64,000 nucleotides of DNA from Alcaligenes parafaecalis (GTDB lineage Bacteria; Pseudomonadota; Gammaproteobacteria; Burkholderiales; Burkholderiaceae_B). Numbering within the stretch: position 1 is the stretch's first letter; each line of letters starts with the position of its first letter. Made by a program: the position numbers and the translations under genes. The stretch is from NCBI RefSeq assembly GCF_026344135.1, contig NZ_JAPKNA010000003.1, forward strand, positions 310,001-374,000, given 5' to 3'. Of this stretch, positions 25,590 to 34,220 are shown piece after piece. Below the pieces are notes generated by a model, which did no database searches, was not told where the DNA came from, and saw nothing but the letters and a program-made list of their open reading frames with translations.

Positions 25590-26708
25590 ATGCGACTAGG
25601 TGTATTAAGCCCCCGGGGGACCGGGGAAAAGAGGGTAGCGGCCACGCCCGATACCATCAAGGCTTACCGCAAGGCGGGCCATGATGTGATTATCGAGGCG
25701 GGAGCCGGACAAGGTATTGCCAGCTCGGATGCCGATTACGAGGCCGCAGGGGCAACGATAGGAGATCCTTATCAAGCCACCGTGCTGCTGGTCGTAGGCC
25801 CGGCTGATGTTGATTCGGCGCGTTTGCGTGCCGAGCATGTGGTCGTCGGCATGCTGGACCCGTACGAGAGCGAGGGTCTGGACAAGCTGGCTTCTTCTGG
25901 CTGCCAGGCATTCGCCCTGGAGCTGATCCCGCGTACCACGCGGGCGCAAAGCATGGACGTTCTGTCCTCGCAGGCCAATATCGCGGGTTATGCCGCGGTG
26001 CTGAAAGCGGCCACTTTATATCCCCGATTCTTTCCCATGATGATGACCGCGGCGGGCACCGTCAAAGCGGCCCGTGTCGTGGTGCTGGGCGCGGGTGTGG
26101 CGGGCTTGCAGGCGATTGCGACGGCACGTCGTCTGGGGGCGGTAGTAGAAGCCTCCGATGTGCGTCCTGCCGCGCGTGAGCAGATCGAGTCTCTGGGCGG
26201 CAAGTTTATTGACGTGCCCTACGAGACCGACGAAGAGCGCGAAGCGGCGCAAGGGGTAGGCGGTTATGCCCGTCCCATGCCTGCTTCCTGGTTGCAACGG
26301 CAGGCGGCGGTGGTGGCGGCACGTTGCGCCCAGGCCGACGTCATCATTACCACGGCCTTGATTCCGGGGCGTCCCGCTCCGCGTCTGATTGCCGAGGAAG
26401 TGGTGCAGTCCATGCGTTCCGGCTCGGTGATTGTGGATCTGGCGGCGGCACGTGGCGGTAACTGCGCGCTGACTGAAGCCGATCAGATTGTGGAAAAACA
26501 TGGCGTGACCCTGGTGGGCGAGACCAACTTCCCGGCCCGTGTGGCGGCGGATGCGTCTGCTTTGTATGCACGCAATATTCAACAGTTCCTGGGCCTGATG
26601 CTCAAGGATCAGTCTGACGAGCTGCATATCCCTGCGGACGACGACATTGTGAATGCCAGCCGTGTCGTACAGGGTGGCAAACGACTCTTTCCACAGCAGG
26701 GAGCCTGA
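25590..26708 (+). CDS. pntAA: NAD(P) transhydrogenase alpha subunit, part 1
   Basis: A 372-residue soluble NAD(H)-binding domain (dI) of the proton-translocating transhydrogenase, which moves hydride from NADH to NADP+ using the proton gradient. Recognised by KRVAATPDTIKAYRKAGHDVIIEAGAG, the RTTRAQSMDVLSSQANIAGY segment and the nucleotide-binding GAGVAGLQAIATARRLGA (about 170-190). The ATG at 25590 has GGAG seven bases upstream; an in-frame TTG two codons earlier is less likely. pntAB starts 4 bases after the stop. The split alpha subunit (two genes) is the form found in Rhodospirillum and many betaproteobacteria, unlike the single PntA of E. coli. Confidence 0.94.
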   Translation: MRLGVLSPRGTGEKRVAATPDTIKAYRKAGHDVIIEAGAGQGIASSDADYEAAGATIGDPYQATVLLVVGPADVDSARLRAEHVVVGMLDPYESEGLDKLASSGCQAFALELIPRTTRAQSMDVLSSQANIAGYAAVLKAATLYPRFFPMMMTAAGTVKAARVVVLGAGVAGLQAIATARRLGAVVEASDVRPAAREQIESLGGKFIDVPYETDEEREAAQGVGGYARPMPASWLQRQAAVVAARCAQADVIITTALIPGRPAPRLIAEEVVQSMRSGSVIVDLAAARGGNCALTEADQIVEKHGVTLVGETNFPARVAADASALYARNIQQFLGLMLKDQSDELHIPADDDIVNASRVVQGGKRLFPQQGA

Positions 26709-26712
26709 AGTC

Positions 26713-27033
26713 ATGGATATTATTTCTCCCCTGGTCATTAATCTGATCATCTTTGTGCTGGCCATCTACGTGGGTTACCACGTGGTCTGGACTGTAACGC
26801 CCGCTTTGCATACGCCTTTGATGGCGGTGACCAATGCCATCTCGGCCATCATTATTGTGGGCGGGATGCTGGCAGCGGCGCTGACCGAAAGCCCCTGGGC
26901 ACAGGCGATGGGCATTATTGCCACCGCGCTGGCCTCGGTAAACGTGTTTGGTGGCTTTCTGGTTACCCGACGCATGTTGGAAATGTTCAAAAAGAAGGGC
27001 GCTAAAAATACGCCCAAGGAAGGGCAGTCATGA
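26713..27033 (+). CDS. pntAB: NAD(P) transhydrogenase alpha subunit, part 2
   Basis: A 106-residue membrane segment of the transhydrogenase. It has three hydrophobic helices (SPLVINLIIFVLAIYVGYHVVW, MAVTNAISAIIIVGGMLAAAL, GIIATALASVNVFGGFLVTRRML) and a short charged tail. It belongs to the membrane domain dII, which carries protons together with PntB. The ATG at 26713 is the natural start, although the frame is open upstream into pntAA. Its last four bases overlap the ATG of pntB. Confidence 0.93.
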   Translation: MDIISPLVINLIIFVLAIYVGYHVVWTVTPALHTPLMAVTNAISAIIIVGGMLAAALTESPWAQAMGIIATALASVNVFGGFLVTRRMLEMFKKKGAKNTPKEGQS

Positions 27034-28466
27034 TTTCCATGAATACCGTTACCTTGTGCTATTTGCTGGCCTCGGTGTGTTTTATTCAGGCCCTGAAAGG
27101 CTTGTCTCATCCGGCCAGTTCGCGTCGCGGCAACTTGTTCGGCATGGTGGGGATGGCCCTGGCCATTGCGACCACGGCCGTGCTGATCTACAGCCTGGCT
27201 CCTGAGGGCAAAGAGCTCTCCGGCCTGTTGCGGGTTCTGATTGGTCTGGTGATTGGTGGCTTGCTGGGCACCATCATGGCTCGCCGTGTCGAGATGACCA
27301 AGATGCCGGAACTGGTAGCCTTCATGCACAGCATGATTGGTCTGGCTGCAGTAGCCATTGCGATTGCCGTCGTGCTGGAGCCCGTGGCCTTTGGCATTGG
27401 TTCTGCCGAGGTCGGTCTACCTATGGGTAACCGTGTGGAGCTGGCTTTGGGCGCGCTGGTCGGTGCCATTACCTTCTCTGGTTCGGTGATCGCGTTTGGC
27501 AAGCTGTCGGGCAAGTACAAGTTCCGACTGTTCCAGGGCGCACCTGTCACCTTTAAGGGTCAGCACATGCTGAACCTGCTGCTGGGGCTGCTGGCCTTGG
27601 CTTGCGGTGTGATCTTTGTGACGACTCAGGCATGGTGGGCCTTTGGTGTGCTGCTGGCTCTGTCCTTCCTGTTGGGCGTGATGCTGATCATCCCGATTGG
27701 TGGTGCGGATATGCCTGTGGTGGTGTCCATGCTGAACAGCTATTCGGGCTGGGCGGCAGCGGGGATTGGTTTCTCCCTGAACAACTCCATGCTGATCATT
27801 GCCGGTTCGCTGGTGGGTTCCTCCGGTGCGATTCTGTCCTACATCATGTGCAAGGCGATGAACCGTGCCTTCTTCAACGTGATTCTGGGCGGTTTTGGTG
27901 CCAATCCGGAAGCGGCTGCGGGGGGCGCGGATCAGGGCAATCGTTCAGTGAAATCCGGTAGTGCTGAAGATGCCGCTTTCATGATGAGCAATGCCGAGTC
28001 CGTGGTGATTGTGCCTGGTTACGGTTTAGCCGTAGCTCGCGCTCAACATGCTTTGAAAGAGCTGTCGGACAAGCTGACCAGCCAGGGTGTGAATGTGCGC
28101 TACGCCATTCACCCGGTCGCCGGTCGTATGCCTGGCCATATGAACGTCCTGCTGGCTGAGGCCGAAATGCCTTACGAGCAAGTCTTTGAAATGGACGACA
28201 TCAATAGCGAGTTTGCTCAGACCGATGTGGTGCTGGTTCTAGGTGCTAATGACGTGGTCAACCCGGCCGCCAAGAACGATCCAGCTTCGCCGATTGCAGG
28301 CATGCCGATTCTGGAAGCCTACAAGGCCCGAACCGTGATCGTGAACAAGCGTTCCATGGCCGCCGGTTATGCCGGTCTGGATAACGAGCTGTTCTATATG
28401 GACAAGACCATGATGGTGTTTGGCGATGCCAAAAAGACCATCGAGGATATGGTCAAAGCGCTGTAA
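27030..28466 (+). CDS. pntB: NAD(P) transhydrogenase beta subunit
   Basis: A 478-residue protein. The N-terminal two thirds hold about nine membrane helices. The C-terminal soluble domain dIII (about 295-478) binds NADP(H): VIVPGYGLAVARAQHAL, YAIHPVAGRMPGHMNVLLAEAEMPYE and VVLVLGANDVVNPAA. It completes the proton-pumping transhydrogenase that supplies NADPH. The start overlaps pntAB by ATGA, so the three pnt genes form one translationally coupled operon closed by a strong terminator. Confidence 0.95.
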   Translation: MISMNTVTLCYLLASVCFIQALKGLSHPASSRRGNLFGMVGMALAIATTAVLIYSLAPEGKELSGLLRVLIGLVIGGLLGTIMARRVEMTKMPELVAFMHSMIGLAAVAIAIAVVLEPVAFGIGSAEVGLPMGNRVELALGALVGAITFSGSVIAFGKLSGKYKFRLFQGAPVTFKGQHMLNLLLGLLALACGVIFVTTQAWWAFGVLLALSFLLGVMLIIPIGGADMPVVVSMLNSYSGWAAAGIGFSLNNSMLIIAGSLVGSSGAILSYIMCKAMNRAFFNVILGGFGANPEAAAGGADQGNRSVKSGSAEDAAFMMSNAESVVIVPGYGLAVARAQHALKELSDKLTSQGVNVRYAIHPVAGRMPGHMNVLLAEAEMPYEQVFEMDDINSEFAQTDVVLVLGANDVVNPAAKNDPASPIAGMPILEAYKARTVIVNKRSMAAGYAGLDNELFYMDKTMMVFGDAKKTIEDMVKAL

Positions 28467-28494
28467 GACCTTCGCGTCATTGCGCTGAAAGTAA

Positions 28495-28534
28495 AAAGCG
28501 CTCTGGTTCCTTGCGGGCCAGAGCGCTTTCTTGT
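28495..28534. terminator. Bidirectional terminator after pntB
   Basis: Twelve-bp arms AAAGCGCTCTGG/CCAGAGCGCTTT (28495-28506, 28518-28529). T-rich flanks on both strands let it serve pntB and the convergent small gene. Confidence 0.85.
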
Positions 28535-28547
28535 TGAGTGCAGAGTC

Positions 28548-28883
28548 TTAGAACTTGGGGCCGGAGCGCAGTTGTTCGCACATCTTGTTGCGTTGCTCGA
28601 CAGTGGCTTTTTCCAGATCCTGACGACCACGATCCAGACCTTGGTCAAAGGCTTTGTCAAAATCCTCGTCACTCAAACCCATGCTTTGAATGGACGACTT
28701 TTGCTGTTTTTTCATCTCTTGCAGTTGATCTTGGCTGTAGTCACCGCAAATTTCAGCAGCGGCATGCATGGCACCACCCATTTGAGCCAGTTGGATGGCA
28801 GGGCCGCTGTCCTGGGCGTAGCTATTGGCGCTGGCCAGGAGAAGGGCCGCTAAAGGCAAAAGAAGTTTTGTGCGCTCAAACAT
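28548..28883 (-). CDS. Hypothetical exported protein
   Basis: A 111-residue protein with a signal peptide (MFERTKLLLPLAALLLASANSYAQ, cleavage after SYA). The mature part is about 88 residues, helical and charged, with two cysteines (AEICGDYS, NKMCEQL) that could form a disulphide in the periplasm. I do not recognise a family. The ATG at 28883 has AGGA seven bases upstream; a TTG two codons earlier is possible. It is convergent with pntB and shares its terminator. Confidence 0.7.
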   Translation of the reverse strand: MFERTKLLLPLAALLLASANSYAQDSGPAIQLAQMGGAMHAAAEICGDYSQDQLQEMKKQQKSSIQSMGLSDEDFDKAFDQGLDRGRQDLEKATVEQRNKMCEQLRSGPKF

Positions 28884-29234
28884 GGTCAATCCTGTCGATT
28901 AAGAAAAAGCCCGTCCAGACTGTGCAGGCTATCTAGTGATTGAAGGCCTGTGTGTTTCCCGTCAGGCGAAAGTCGCTACTTTACACCGCTTGCCCGCCCG
29001 CTGTTGAGGGGGATGGGGGTGAAGATGCACGCATTATTATGTGCTGCTTTACGTGAGGCGGCTTTGATCTGCTTGCCTCTTGAGGCAAGAGCGCGGAGCA
29101 GGGAATGACAGGCAAAGAAAAAGCCCTGATGACGATGTCATCAGGGCTGATCTTTTCAGAGTCTCATCCATTGGGTTTGACCCCACGAGTTCTAACTCTG
29201 GTCGCTGATTCCGGTAAAGAAACCAACTTGAATA
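28884..29234. other. Intergenic region between the small exported protein and tRNA-Arg
   Basis: About 350 bases without a gene. It contains the promoter region of the small exported protein and, near its right end, the terminator of the tRNA-Arg gene. Confidence 0.5.
29115..29148 (-). terminator. Rho-independent terminator of tRNA-Arg copy 1
   Basis: Perfect 12-bp stem AGCCCTGATGAC/GTCATCAGGGCT with a 3-base loop. On the minus strand it runs into TTTTCTTT. It lies 87 bases past the tRNA 3' end. Confidence 0.85.
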
Positions 29235-29311
29235 TGGCGCGGCTGGCAAGATTCGAACTCACGACCCCTTGGTTCGTAGCCAAGTACTCTATCCAACTGA
29301 GCTACAGCCGC
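29235..29311 (-). tRNA. tRNA-Arg(ACG), copy 1
   Basis: Read on the minus strand: acceptor GCGGCTG/CAGCCGC, D arm TAGCTCAGTTGGATAGAG, anticodon stem CTTGG/CCAAG around ACG, T arm with TTCGAAT, discriminator G and encoded CCA. It is nearly identical to the copy at 34891-34967, differing only at a complementary base pair in the T stem. Confidence 0.96.
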
Positions 29312-29323
29312 TAAAGAAGTGAA

Positions 29324-29353
29324 ACTATAGCAGACTATTTATTAGCATGACAA
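29324..29353 (-). promoter_or_regulatory. Promoter of tRNA-Arg copy 1
   Basis: On the minus strand TTGTCA and TATAGT with an 18-base spacer, ending 12 bases before the tRNA. Confidence 0.65.
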
Positions 29354-29445
29354 GTCTAAAAGGCATTTTTCTTAAAATAAATGCGAATTTTTTTGAAAAA
29401 ACGCTGAAAACAGGGCCAGCAAGGCCGTCTTGCCCTTCAGATGGC

Positions 29446-30918
29446 CTATTTACCCTGGCATTTTGTAATGTTTTTATTGAGACCTTCCAAGGGCAAGTGG
29501 ATGCGCACGCAAAAGCGCTCTTGCTGACGGGCAAATTCCAGTCGGCCACCATGGGCGCGGGTGACTTCATCGCAGATACTCAGGCCCAAACCATAGCCGC
29601 CGGTAGAACGATTGCGTGATGTTTCCAGGCGATAGTAAGGGCGCAGGACCTTGGCCTGTTCCTCGATGGGGATGCCGGGGCCATCATCAGCCACGGTGAT
29701 GATGTATTTGTCTGCGCTGTGCTGGGCGGAAATATAAACCGCTTGCCCGTAACGCAGGCCATTGGAGATCAAATTCTCCAGACAGCGGCGAATGCGCTGA
29801 ATCTGGATTTGCAAAATAGCCGGTTCCAGCTCGGCCAGACTGATCTTTTCCCCCAGGTCCTGCCGGTTGATGCTGACGGCGGTCAGCAGGGCGGCAATAT
29901 CCACTTCTGCAAAGGCTTCCTCAGAGGTCTGGAAACTCATCAGCTCCATGGTGGAGTTGACCAGTTGCTTGAGCTGCTCTACGTCCCGGTTCAGGCTCAT
30001 TCTTAGATTTTCATCCTGTACTTTTTGTACACGCAGCTTCAGGCGAGTGATGGGGGTGCGCAAATCGTGGGACACGGCCGAGAAAAAGTAGGAGCGCTCT
30101 TCAATATGTTTTTGCAGTCGCTCGACCATATTGTTAAATGCCACACCCAATCGTTTGAACTCCTTGGAGCCACCTAGCTGGATTTTCTCCTGGTTTCGGT
30201 TCACATCAATTTCCAGCACGCTTTTTTCCAGCTTCTTGAGGGGTCTGAAAATGAAGTTCAGACACAGCGTCAGGGCGATGACCACCAGAATCAGGCGAAA
30301 GAAGTAGATGCGTAAAAAGTAGTCGTAGGTAAAGCGCAGATTGCCGATGGAACTCCAGCCCTGGTTCTCCACAACATGCAGCCGCCACTGTTGCCCGTCA
30401 GAGAGTTTGAAGACGGCCACAAAAGACACATCCACCAGATTCAGTTCGCGGGAAAAGGCATCGAACAAGGCAAAGCCACCTGCCTGTTCCGTCGGCCTGG
30501 CCTTGTTGACAGCAATCAGATGAAAGTTCTTGCAGGCCCCGGTGCGTTCTTGAATGACTTTCTCAAAGAATAGCCCGAAGTCTTCGCCCATATTGGACTG
30601 GTAGTTCAGGGCCAGCTCATCGTTAACAGGAGTTGCTGTGACGCCGGATAGGAGGCTGGGCTCTATTTCCAGCCCGTGGGCCAGTTGGGACTCGGCATAG
30701 AGATACCAGTCTGAAAAGCGCACCGCAGCAATGCGAGCAGGCGTTTCTATCAGTACTTGCCTGCGCATTTGTGACCACATCGTGCCTGTCAGAATCTGGG
30801 CGATCAGCAGGCCGATGACGACGACTAGTGTAATTTTGCTGCGTAGCCGTTCTGGATAAAAAAACCAGATGGCGTGGCGCAGCTTGCTCATTATTGAATT
30901 GTTGTCAGACAAACCCAT
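29446..30918 (-). CDS. Sensor histidine kinase (EnvZ-like)
   Basis: A 490-residue membrane kinase. It has a transmembrane helix at about 29-48 and a periplasmic sensor of about 150 residues with no family I recognise. A second helix at about 206-224 is followed by HAMP (about 225-275) and the dimerisation/phosphoacceptor motif FSAVSHDLRTPITRLKLR with H284. The ATPase domain follows, with ENLISNGLRYG, DDGPGIP and GGYGLGLSICDEV. It autophosphorylates and passes phosphate to the response regulator encoded 3 bases upstream. The adjacent Fur-box TonB receptor suggests that the signal concerns iron, a metal complex or envelope state, which is inference. Confidence 0.92.
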   Translation of the reverse strand: MGLSDNNSIMSKLRHAIWFFYPERLRSKITLVVVIGLLIAQILTGTMWSQMRRQVLIETPARIAAVRFSDWYLYAESQLAHGLEIEPSLLSGVTATPVNDELALNYQSNMGEDFGLFFEKVIQERTGACKNFHLIAVNKARPTEQAGGFALFDAFSRELNLVDVSFVAVFKLSDGQQWRLHVVENQGWSSIGNLRFTYDYFLRIYFFRLILVVIALTLCLNFIFRPLKKLEKSVLEIDVNRNQEKIQLGGSKEFKRLGVAFNNMVERLQKHIEERSYFFSAVSHDLRTPITRLKLRVQKVQDENLRMSLNRDVEQLKQLVNSTMELMSFQTSEEAFAEVDIAALLTAVSINRQDLGEKISLAELEPAILQIQIQRIRRCLENLISNGLRYGQAVYISAQHSADKYIITVADDGPGIPIEEQAKVLRPYYRLETSRNRSTGGYGLGLSICDEVTRAHGGRLEFARQQERFCVRIHLPLEGLNKNITKCQGK

Positions 30919-30921
30919 TGT

Positions 30922-31677
30922 TTATTCGGCGTGCAGGGACTGGGGATCTATGTACAGGATGTAGCCCTCGTTACGCACCGTGCGCACAATCTCCGGCTTG
31001 GAGCGATCTTTTTCTATGTAATGGCGAATGCGGCTGATGCACACATCAATGGCCCGGTCTTCATAGGTCAGGTTGCGGCCGAAAGCACGGCGTAAGAGCA
31101 AAGCCCGCGATAGAACCTTGTTGGGCGATTCCAGCAAGGCCATCAGCACATGAAAGTCCGAGTTAGGCAGGGAGATCGTGACGCCCTGAGGGGAATACAA
31201 CTGACGTGCATTCAGGTCCAGTTGCCAATCCAGGAAGTGATAGCGCGAGGGCGGGGTGTCCTCTGTCACCGTGTCCTGCTGGCTTGGTGGGGCTGCATGG
31301 CGTCGGATAACCGCTTTGCAGCGTGCCAGCAGTTCCCGCGATTCAAAAGGTTTGACCACGTAGTCATCTGCACCCAACTCCAGCCCCGCCACCTTGTCGG
31401 CCAGTTCGTTGCGCGCCGTCACCATGATGATGGCCGGAGGATTGTCGATAGCGCGCAATTGCTTGCAGAGCTCCAGGCCATCTTCGCCGGGCAGCATCAG
31501 GTCCAGCAGCACCAGGGAAACTGGATAGCGCTTGAGTAGTTCAAAGGCTTGCTGGCCACCTTCGGCAATATGCGTTTTGAAGCCGCCAAAGCTCAATTCC
31601 TGAGCAATCAGCTCGGCCAGTTCTACATCATCTTCGACGATTAATACACGGCGTTGGGGGCTGCTTAATCCTGTCAT
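30922..31677 (-). CDS. OmpR-family response regulator
   Basis: A 251-residue regulator. The receiver domain (about 9-125) has acidic residues in VEDD, phosphoacceptor D59 (LLDLMLPGEDG) and the conserved lysine in VVKPFESRELLAR. A winged-helix DNA-binding domain (about 150-245) ends with LTYEDRAIDVCISRIRHYIEKD and VRNEGYILYID. It pairs with the histidine kinase directly downstream. Its own start codon lies inside the tandem repeat CATTACAT-N2-CATTACAT (31675-31692), spaced one helical turn as OmpR-type sites often are, so autoregulation is plausible. Confidence 0.93.
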   Translation of the reverse strand: MTGLSSPQRRVLIVEDDVELAELIAQELSFGGFKTHIAEGGQQAFELLKRYPVSLVLLDLMLPGEDGLELCKQLRAIDNPPAIIMVTARNELADKVAGLELGADDYVVKPFESRELLARCKAVIRRHAAPPSQQDTVTEDTPPSRYHFLDWQLDLNARQLYSPQGVTISLPNSDFHVLMALLESPNKVLSRALLLRRAFGRNLTYEDRAIDVCISRIRHYIEKDRSKPEIVRTVRNEGYILYIDPQSLHAE

Positions 31678-31692
31678 TACATACCATTACAT
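31675..31692. promoter_or_regulatory. Tandem direct repeat at the response regulator start
   Basis: CATTACAT at 31675-31682 and again at 31685-31692, 10-base period, overlapping the regulator's start codon. It is a candidate binding site for the OmpR-family protein encoded there. Confidence 0.45.
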
Positions 31693-31758
31693 TGCGATTG
31701 GGCGGGGACATAAGGCGAAACATCGCCTGAAACCATACACGCTAATCTTACGGCGAAC

Positions 31759-31777
31759 AAGAATTGTTCTCATTATT
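31759..31777. promoter_or_regulatory. Probable Fur box upstream of the TonB receptor
   Basis: On the minus strand AATAATGAGAACAATTCTT agrees with the 19-base Fur consensus at 13 positions. It lies 16 bases before the proposed receptor start, in promoter position. Confidence 0.6.
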
Positions 31778-31793
31778 AAACAGGAGTCATGTT

Positions 31794-34064
31794 TTGCCGT
31801 TCCCTTCATCCCGTCCACCCCTCAAGCCTCTTGCCGCCTTGATCCTTCTTGCCCTGAGCGGGCAGGCTGCCTGGGCGCAAGACGCACCCGCCATGCTCAA
31901 ACCCATTACGGTCAAGGGTCACGAGCAGGCAGAGCCCGAAGACAGCTATCAGAAGATTTACAGCAAAAGCTCGACCGGGCTGCGCATGGAAGAAAAAGAT
32001 ACGCCGCAGGCCATTACCAACATCACGCGCCAGCAGATGGAGGATCAAAACATTCAGTCCCTGGATGATGCCTTGACCTCGGTTTCCGGCATTAGCGTCA
32101 ATGAGGTGGATATTGGTTCGCGTACAACCTATAGGGCGCGTGGCTTCAACATCAATAACTACAAGATTGATGGCCTGGAGTTCAATGGCGAGTCGGGCTT
32201 TTCCGGAATAGGCGGGGCGGTGAATATGGACCTGTACGAAGACGTCAGCGTCTTGCGTGGGGCCAATGGCTTGCTGGGTGGCACGGGTGATCCGTCGGCC
32301 AGCATTTCTCTGTCACGTAAAAAAGCGTACCGGGAGTTTGGCTTGCAAGGCAATGTCGAGCTGGGTAGCTGGCGCAAACGACGCCTGATGGGGGATATCA
32401 ATACCCCCCTGACTCAAGATGGGGATTTGCGGGCGCGGCTGGTGCTCAGCGGGGATGACAGCCATACCTTCCGTGACAATGAAAACCCCAGGAGCTTTGG
32501 CCTGCTGGCCACCATGACCTACGATTTCTCGCCCGATACCAGCGTGACGGCGGGTTACGAGTACACCTATAAAAAGCACAAGGGCACATCCTGGGGCACG
32601 AACGTACCTATCTGGTTCTCGGACGGCACCCGTACGGATTTTGATCGCAGCTATCACCCGGTTGCAGACTGGAGCTATACCCAGCGCAAGAATCACACCT
32701 GGTTTGCAAACCTGGAGCAGAACCTGGGCGGTGGCTGGCATGCCGATGCCAACTACAGTTATAGCGACCTGGAAAGCATCAATAACTTCGGGGTGCTGAA
32801 AGCCAATAGTGCCGGTTCGCGTTGGGGCTTTTTTAATAAAGAAACCGGCTTGGCGTACTTGAATAGCCTGCATTCAGAGAGCGAGGGCAATCAGCATGCC
32901 TTCTCACTTAATGTCACGGGGCCATTCAAATTGCTGGGCCGTGAGCATGAGCTGATTCTGGGCTTTAATGGCCAGCGTTCGGAGGAGACTTCCTATCAGT
33001 TCAGCGGCGCACTCGGAAACTGCAATATTGATGGCCATGTGCCTGCGCGTGGGTGTCAGTACCGTCTGGATCTGCCTACCAACTGGCAAAGCTGGAATGG
33101 CAATGAGTATGGCGCACCGCAAACCTTCCGTACCGATGCGCGCGGTGTGACTCGCACCACGAACTACGGCCCGTATATCGCCACCCGTCTGGAGCTGGCT
33201 GACAATCTGAAAGTCATTCTGGGCTCGCGGTATAGCTTTTACAAAACCTATGCCTACGATTACGACCAGAACAATGTCAAAAGCGCACGTCGCTCCGAAC
33301 TGGACAAGAAGGTATGGACACCCTATGTGGGCCTGACCTTTGATGTCACGCCGAATCACACGCTCTACACCAGCTACACCGACGTGTTCAAACCGCAAAG
33401 CCAGCGTGATGTGGCGGGTAATATCATCAAGCCAATCACGGGTGCCAGCTACGAGGCGGGTATCAAGAGCAGTTGGCTGGATGATCGTTTGTCCAGCACC
33501 GTGGCCGTGTTCCATGCCAAGCAAACTAACGTCGCCAAGGCCGATGATGATCGCACCGTATTGGATACAGGCGATCAGGCGTATGTGGCGAATGCGACGG
33601 GTATCAAATCTACAGGTGTGGATCTGCAGTTGGCGGGGGCGCTGACGAACCGCTGGAACGTGTATGCAGGCTATACCTATATGAATGTGGTCGATTCCAG
33701 CCCCAATAGCAGCCCACGCCAGGACCCGCGTCACAGCTTCCGTGTCAGCACGACTTATCGCCCGGATATTCTGGCCGACAAGCTGACCTTGGGAACCAGC
33801 ATCAGCTACGACAGCTCCACCACGTCTACGCCTATGCCGGGTCGTCCATTAGCGGGTGGGGGTTTTGATAACAGCCCGATCCGTCAGTCCGGCTATATGC
33901 TGGCCCACGTGATGGCTCGTTACGATGTAAGCAAAAACCTGAGCGTGACCGCACGCGTCAATAATCTGTTTGATAAGGAATACTATCGACAGTTCGGTTT
34001 CTATAACGGCCTGATTTATGGTGAGCCGCGTAACCTCATGGTGAATGTACAAGCCCGCTTCTAA
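31794..34064 (+). CDS. TonB-dependent siderophore receptor
   Basis: A receptor of about 756 residues. It has a signal peptide (PLAALILLALSGQAAWA), a TonB-box-like segment (KPITVKGHE), the plug domain (about 55-170, TPQAITNITRQQMEDQNIQSLDDALTSVSGI and LRGANGLLGGTGDPSASISLSRK) and a 22-strand barrel ending in the outer-membrane signature LMVNVQARF. It has no N-terminal signalling extension. Start choice is unusual. The only in-frame start with a good ribosome binding site (AGGAG, 7 bases) is a TTG at 31794. The ATG five bases earlier is in another frame and hits a stop after 17 codons. One extra T in the GTTTTG run would join that ATG to the frame. Iron regulation is supported by the Fur box. 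Confidence 0.9.
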   Translation: MPFPSSRPPLKPLAALILLALSGQAAWAQDAPAMLKPITVKGHEQAEPEDSYQKIYSKSSTGLRMEEKDTPQAITNITRQQMEDQNIQSLDDALTSVSGISVNEVDIGSRTTYRARGFNINNYKIDGLEFNGESGFSGIGGAVNMDLYEDVSVLRGANGLLGGTGDPSASISLSRKKAYREFGLQGNVELGSWRKRRLMGDINTPLTQDGDLRARLVLSGDDSHTFRDNENPRSFGLLATMTYDFSPDTSVTAGYEYTYKKHKGTSWGTNVPIWFSDGTRTDFDRSYHPVADWSYTQRKNHTWFANLEQNLGGGWHADANYSYSDLESINNFGVLKANSAGSRWGFFNKETGLAYLNSLHSESEGNQHAFSLNVTGPFKLLGREHELILGFNGQRSEETSYQFSGALGNCNIDGHVPARGCQYRLDLPTNWQSWNGNEYGAPQTFRTDARGVTRTTNYGPYIATRLELADNLKVILGSRYSFYKTYAYDYDQNNVKSARRSELDKKVWTPYVGLTFDVTPNHTLYTSYTDVFKPQSQRDVAGNIIKPITGASYEAGIKSSWLDDRLSSTVAVFHAKQTNVAKADDDRTVLDTGDQAYVANATGIKSTGVDLQLAGALTNRWNVYAGYTYMNVVDSSPNSSPRQDPRHSFRVSTTYRPDILADKLTLGTSISYDSSTTSTPMPGRPLAGGGFDNSPIRQSGYMLAHVMARYDVSKNLSVTARVNNLFDKEYYRQFGFYNGLIYGEPRNLMVNVQARF

Positions 34065-34086
34065 GGACGCTTAGTTGGGACGGTAG

Positions 34087-34121
34087 AAAAGCGGCGCTAC
34101 CAAGTAGCGCCGCTTTTGCCT
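34087..34121 (+). terminator. Strong terminator after the TonB receptor
   Basis: Perfect 14-bp stem AAAAGCGGCGCTAC/GTAGCGCCGCTTTT with loop CAA, 22 bases after the stop. Confidence 0.85.
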
Positions 34122-34220
34122 AAGCAGGAATTTTCGTGGCAAGTGTGCCAAAGTCCAGAGTTATGATGCGGTTGCGATATGTCGATTAGCCGCAATTTGT
34201 CCGCATCAGGAGTGATAGGC

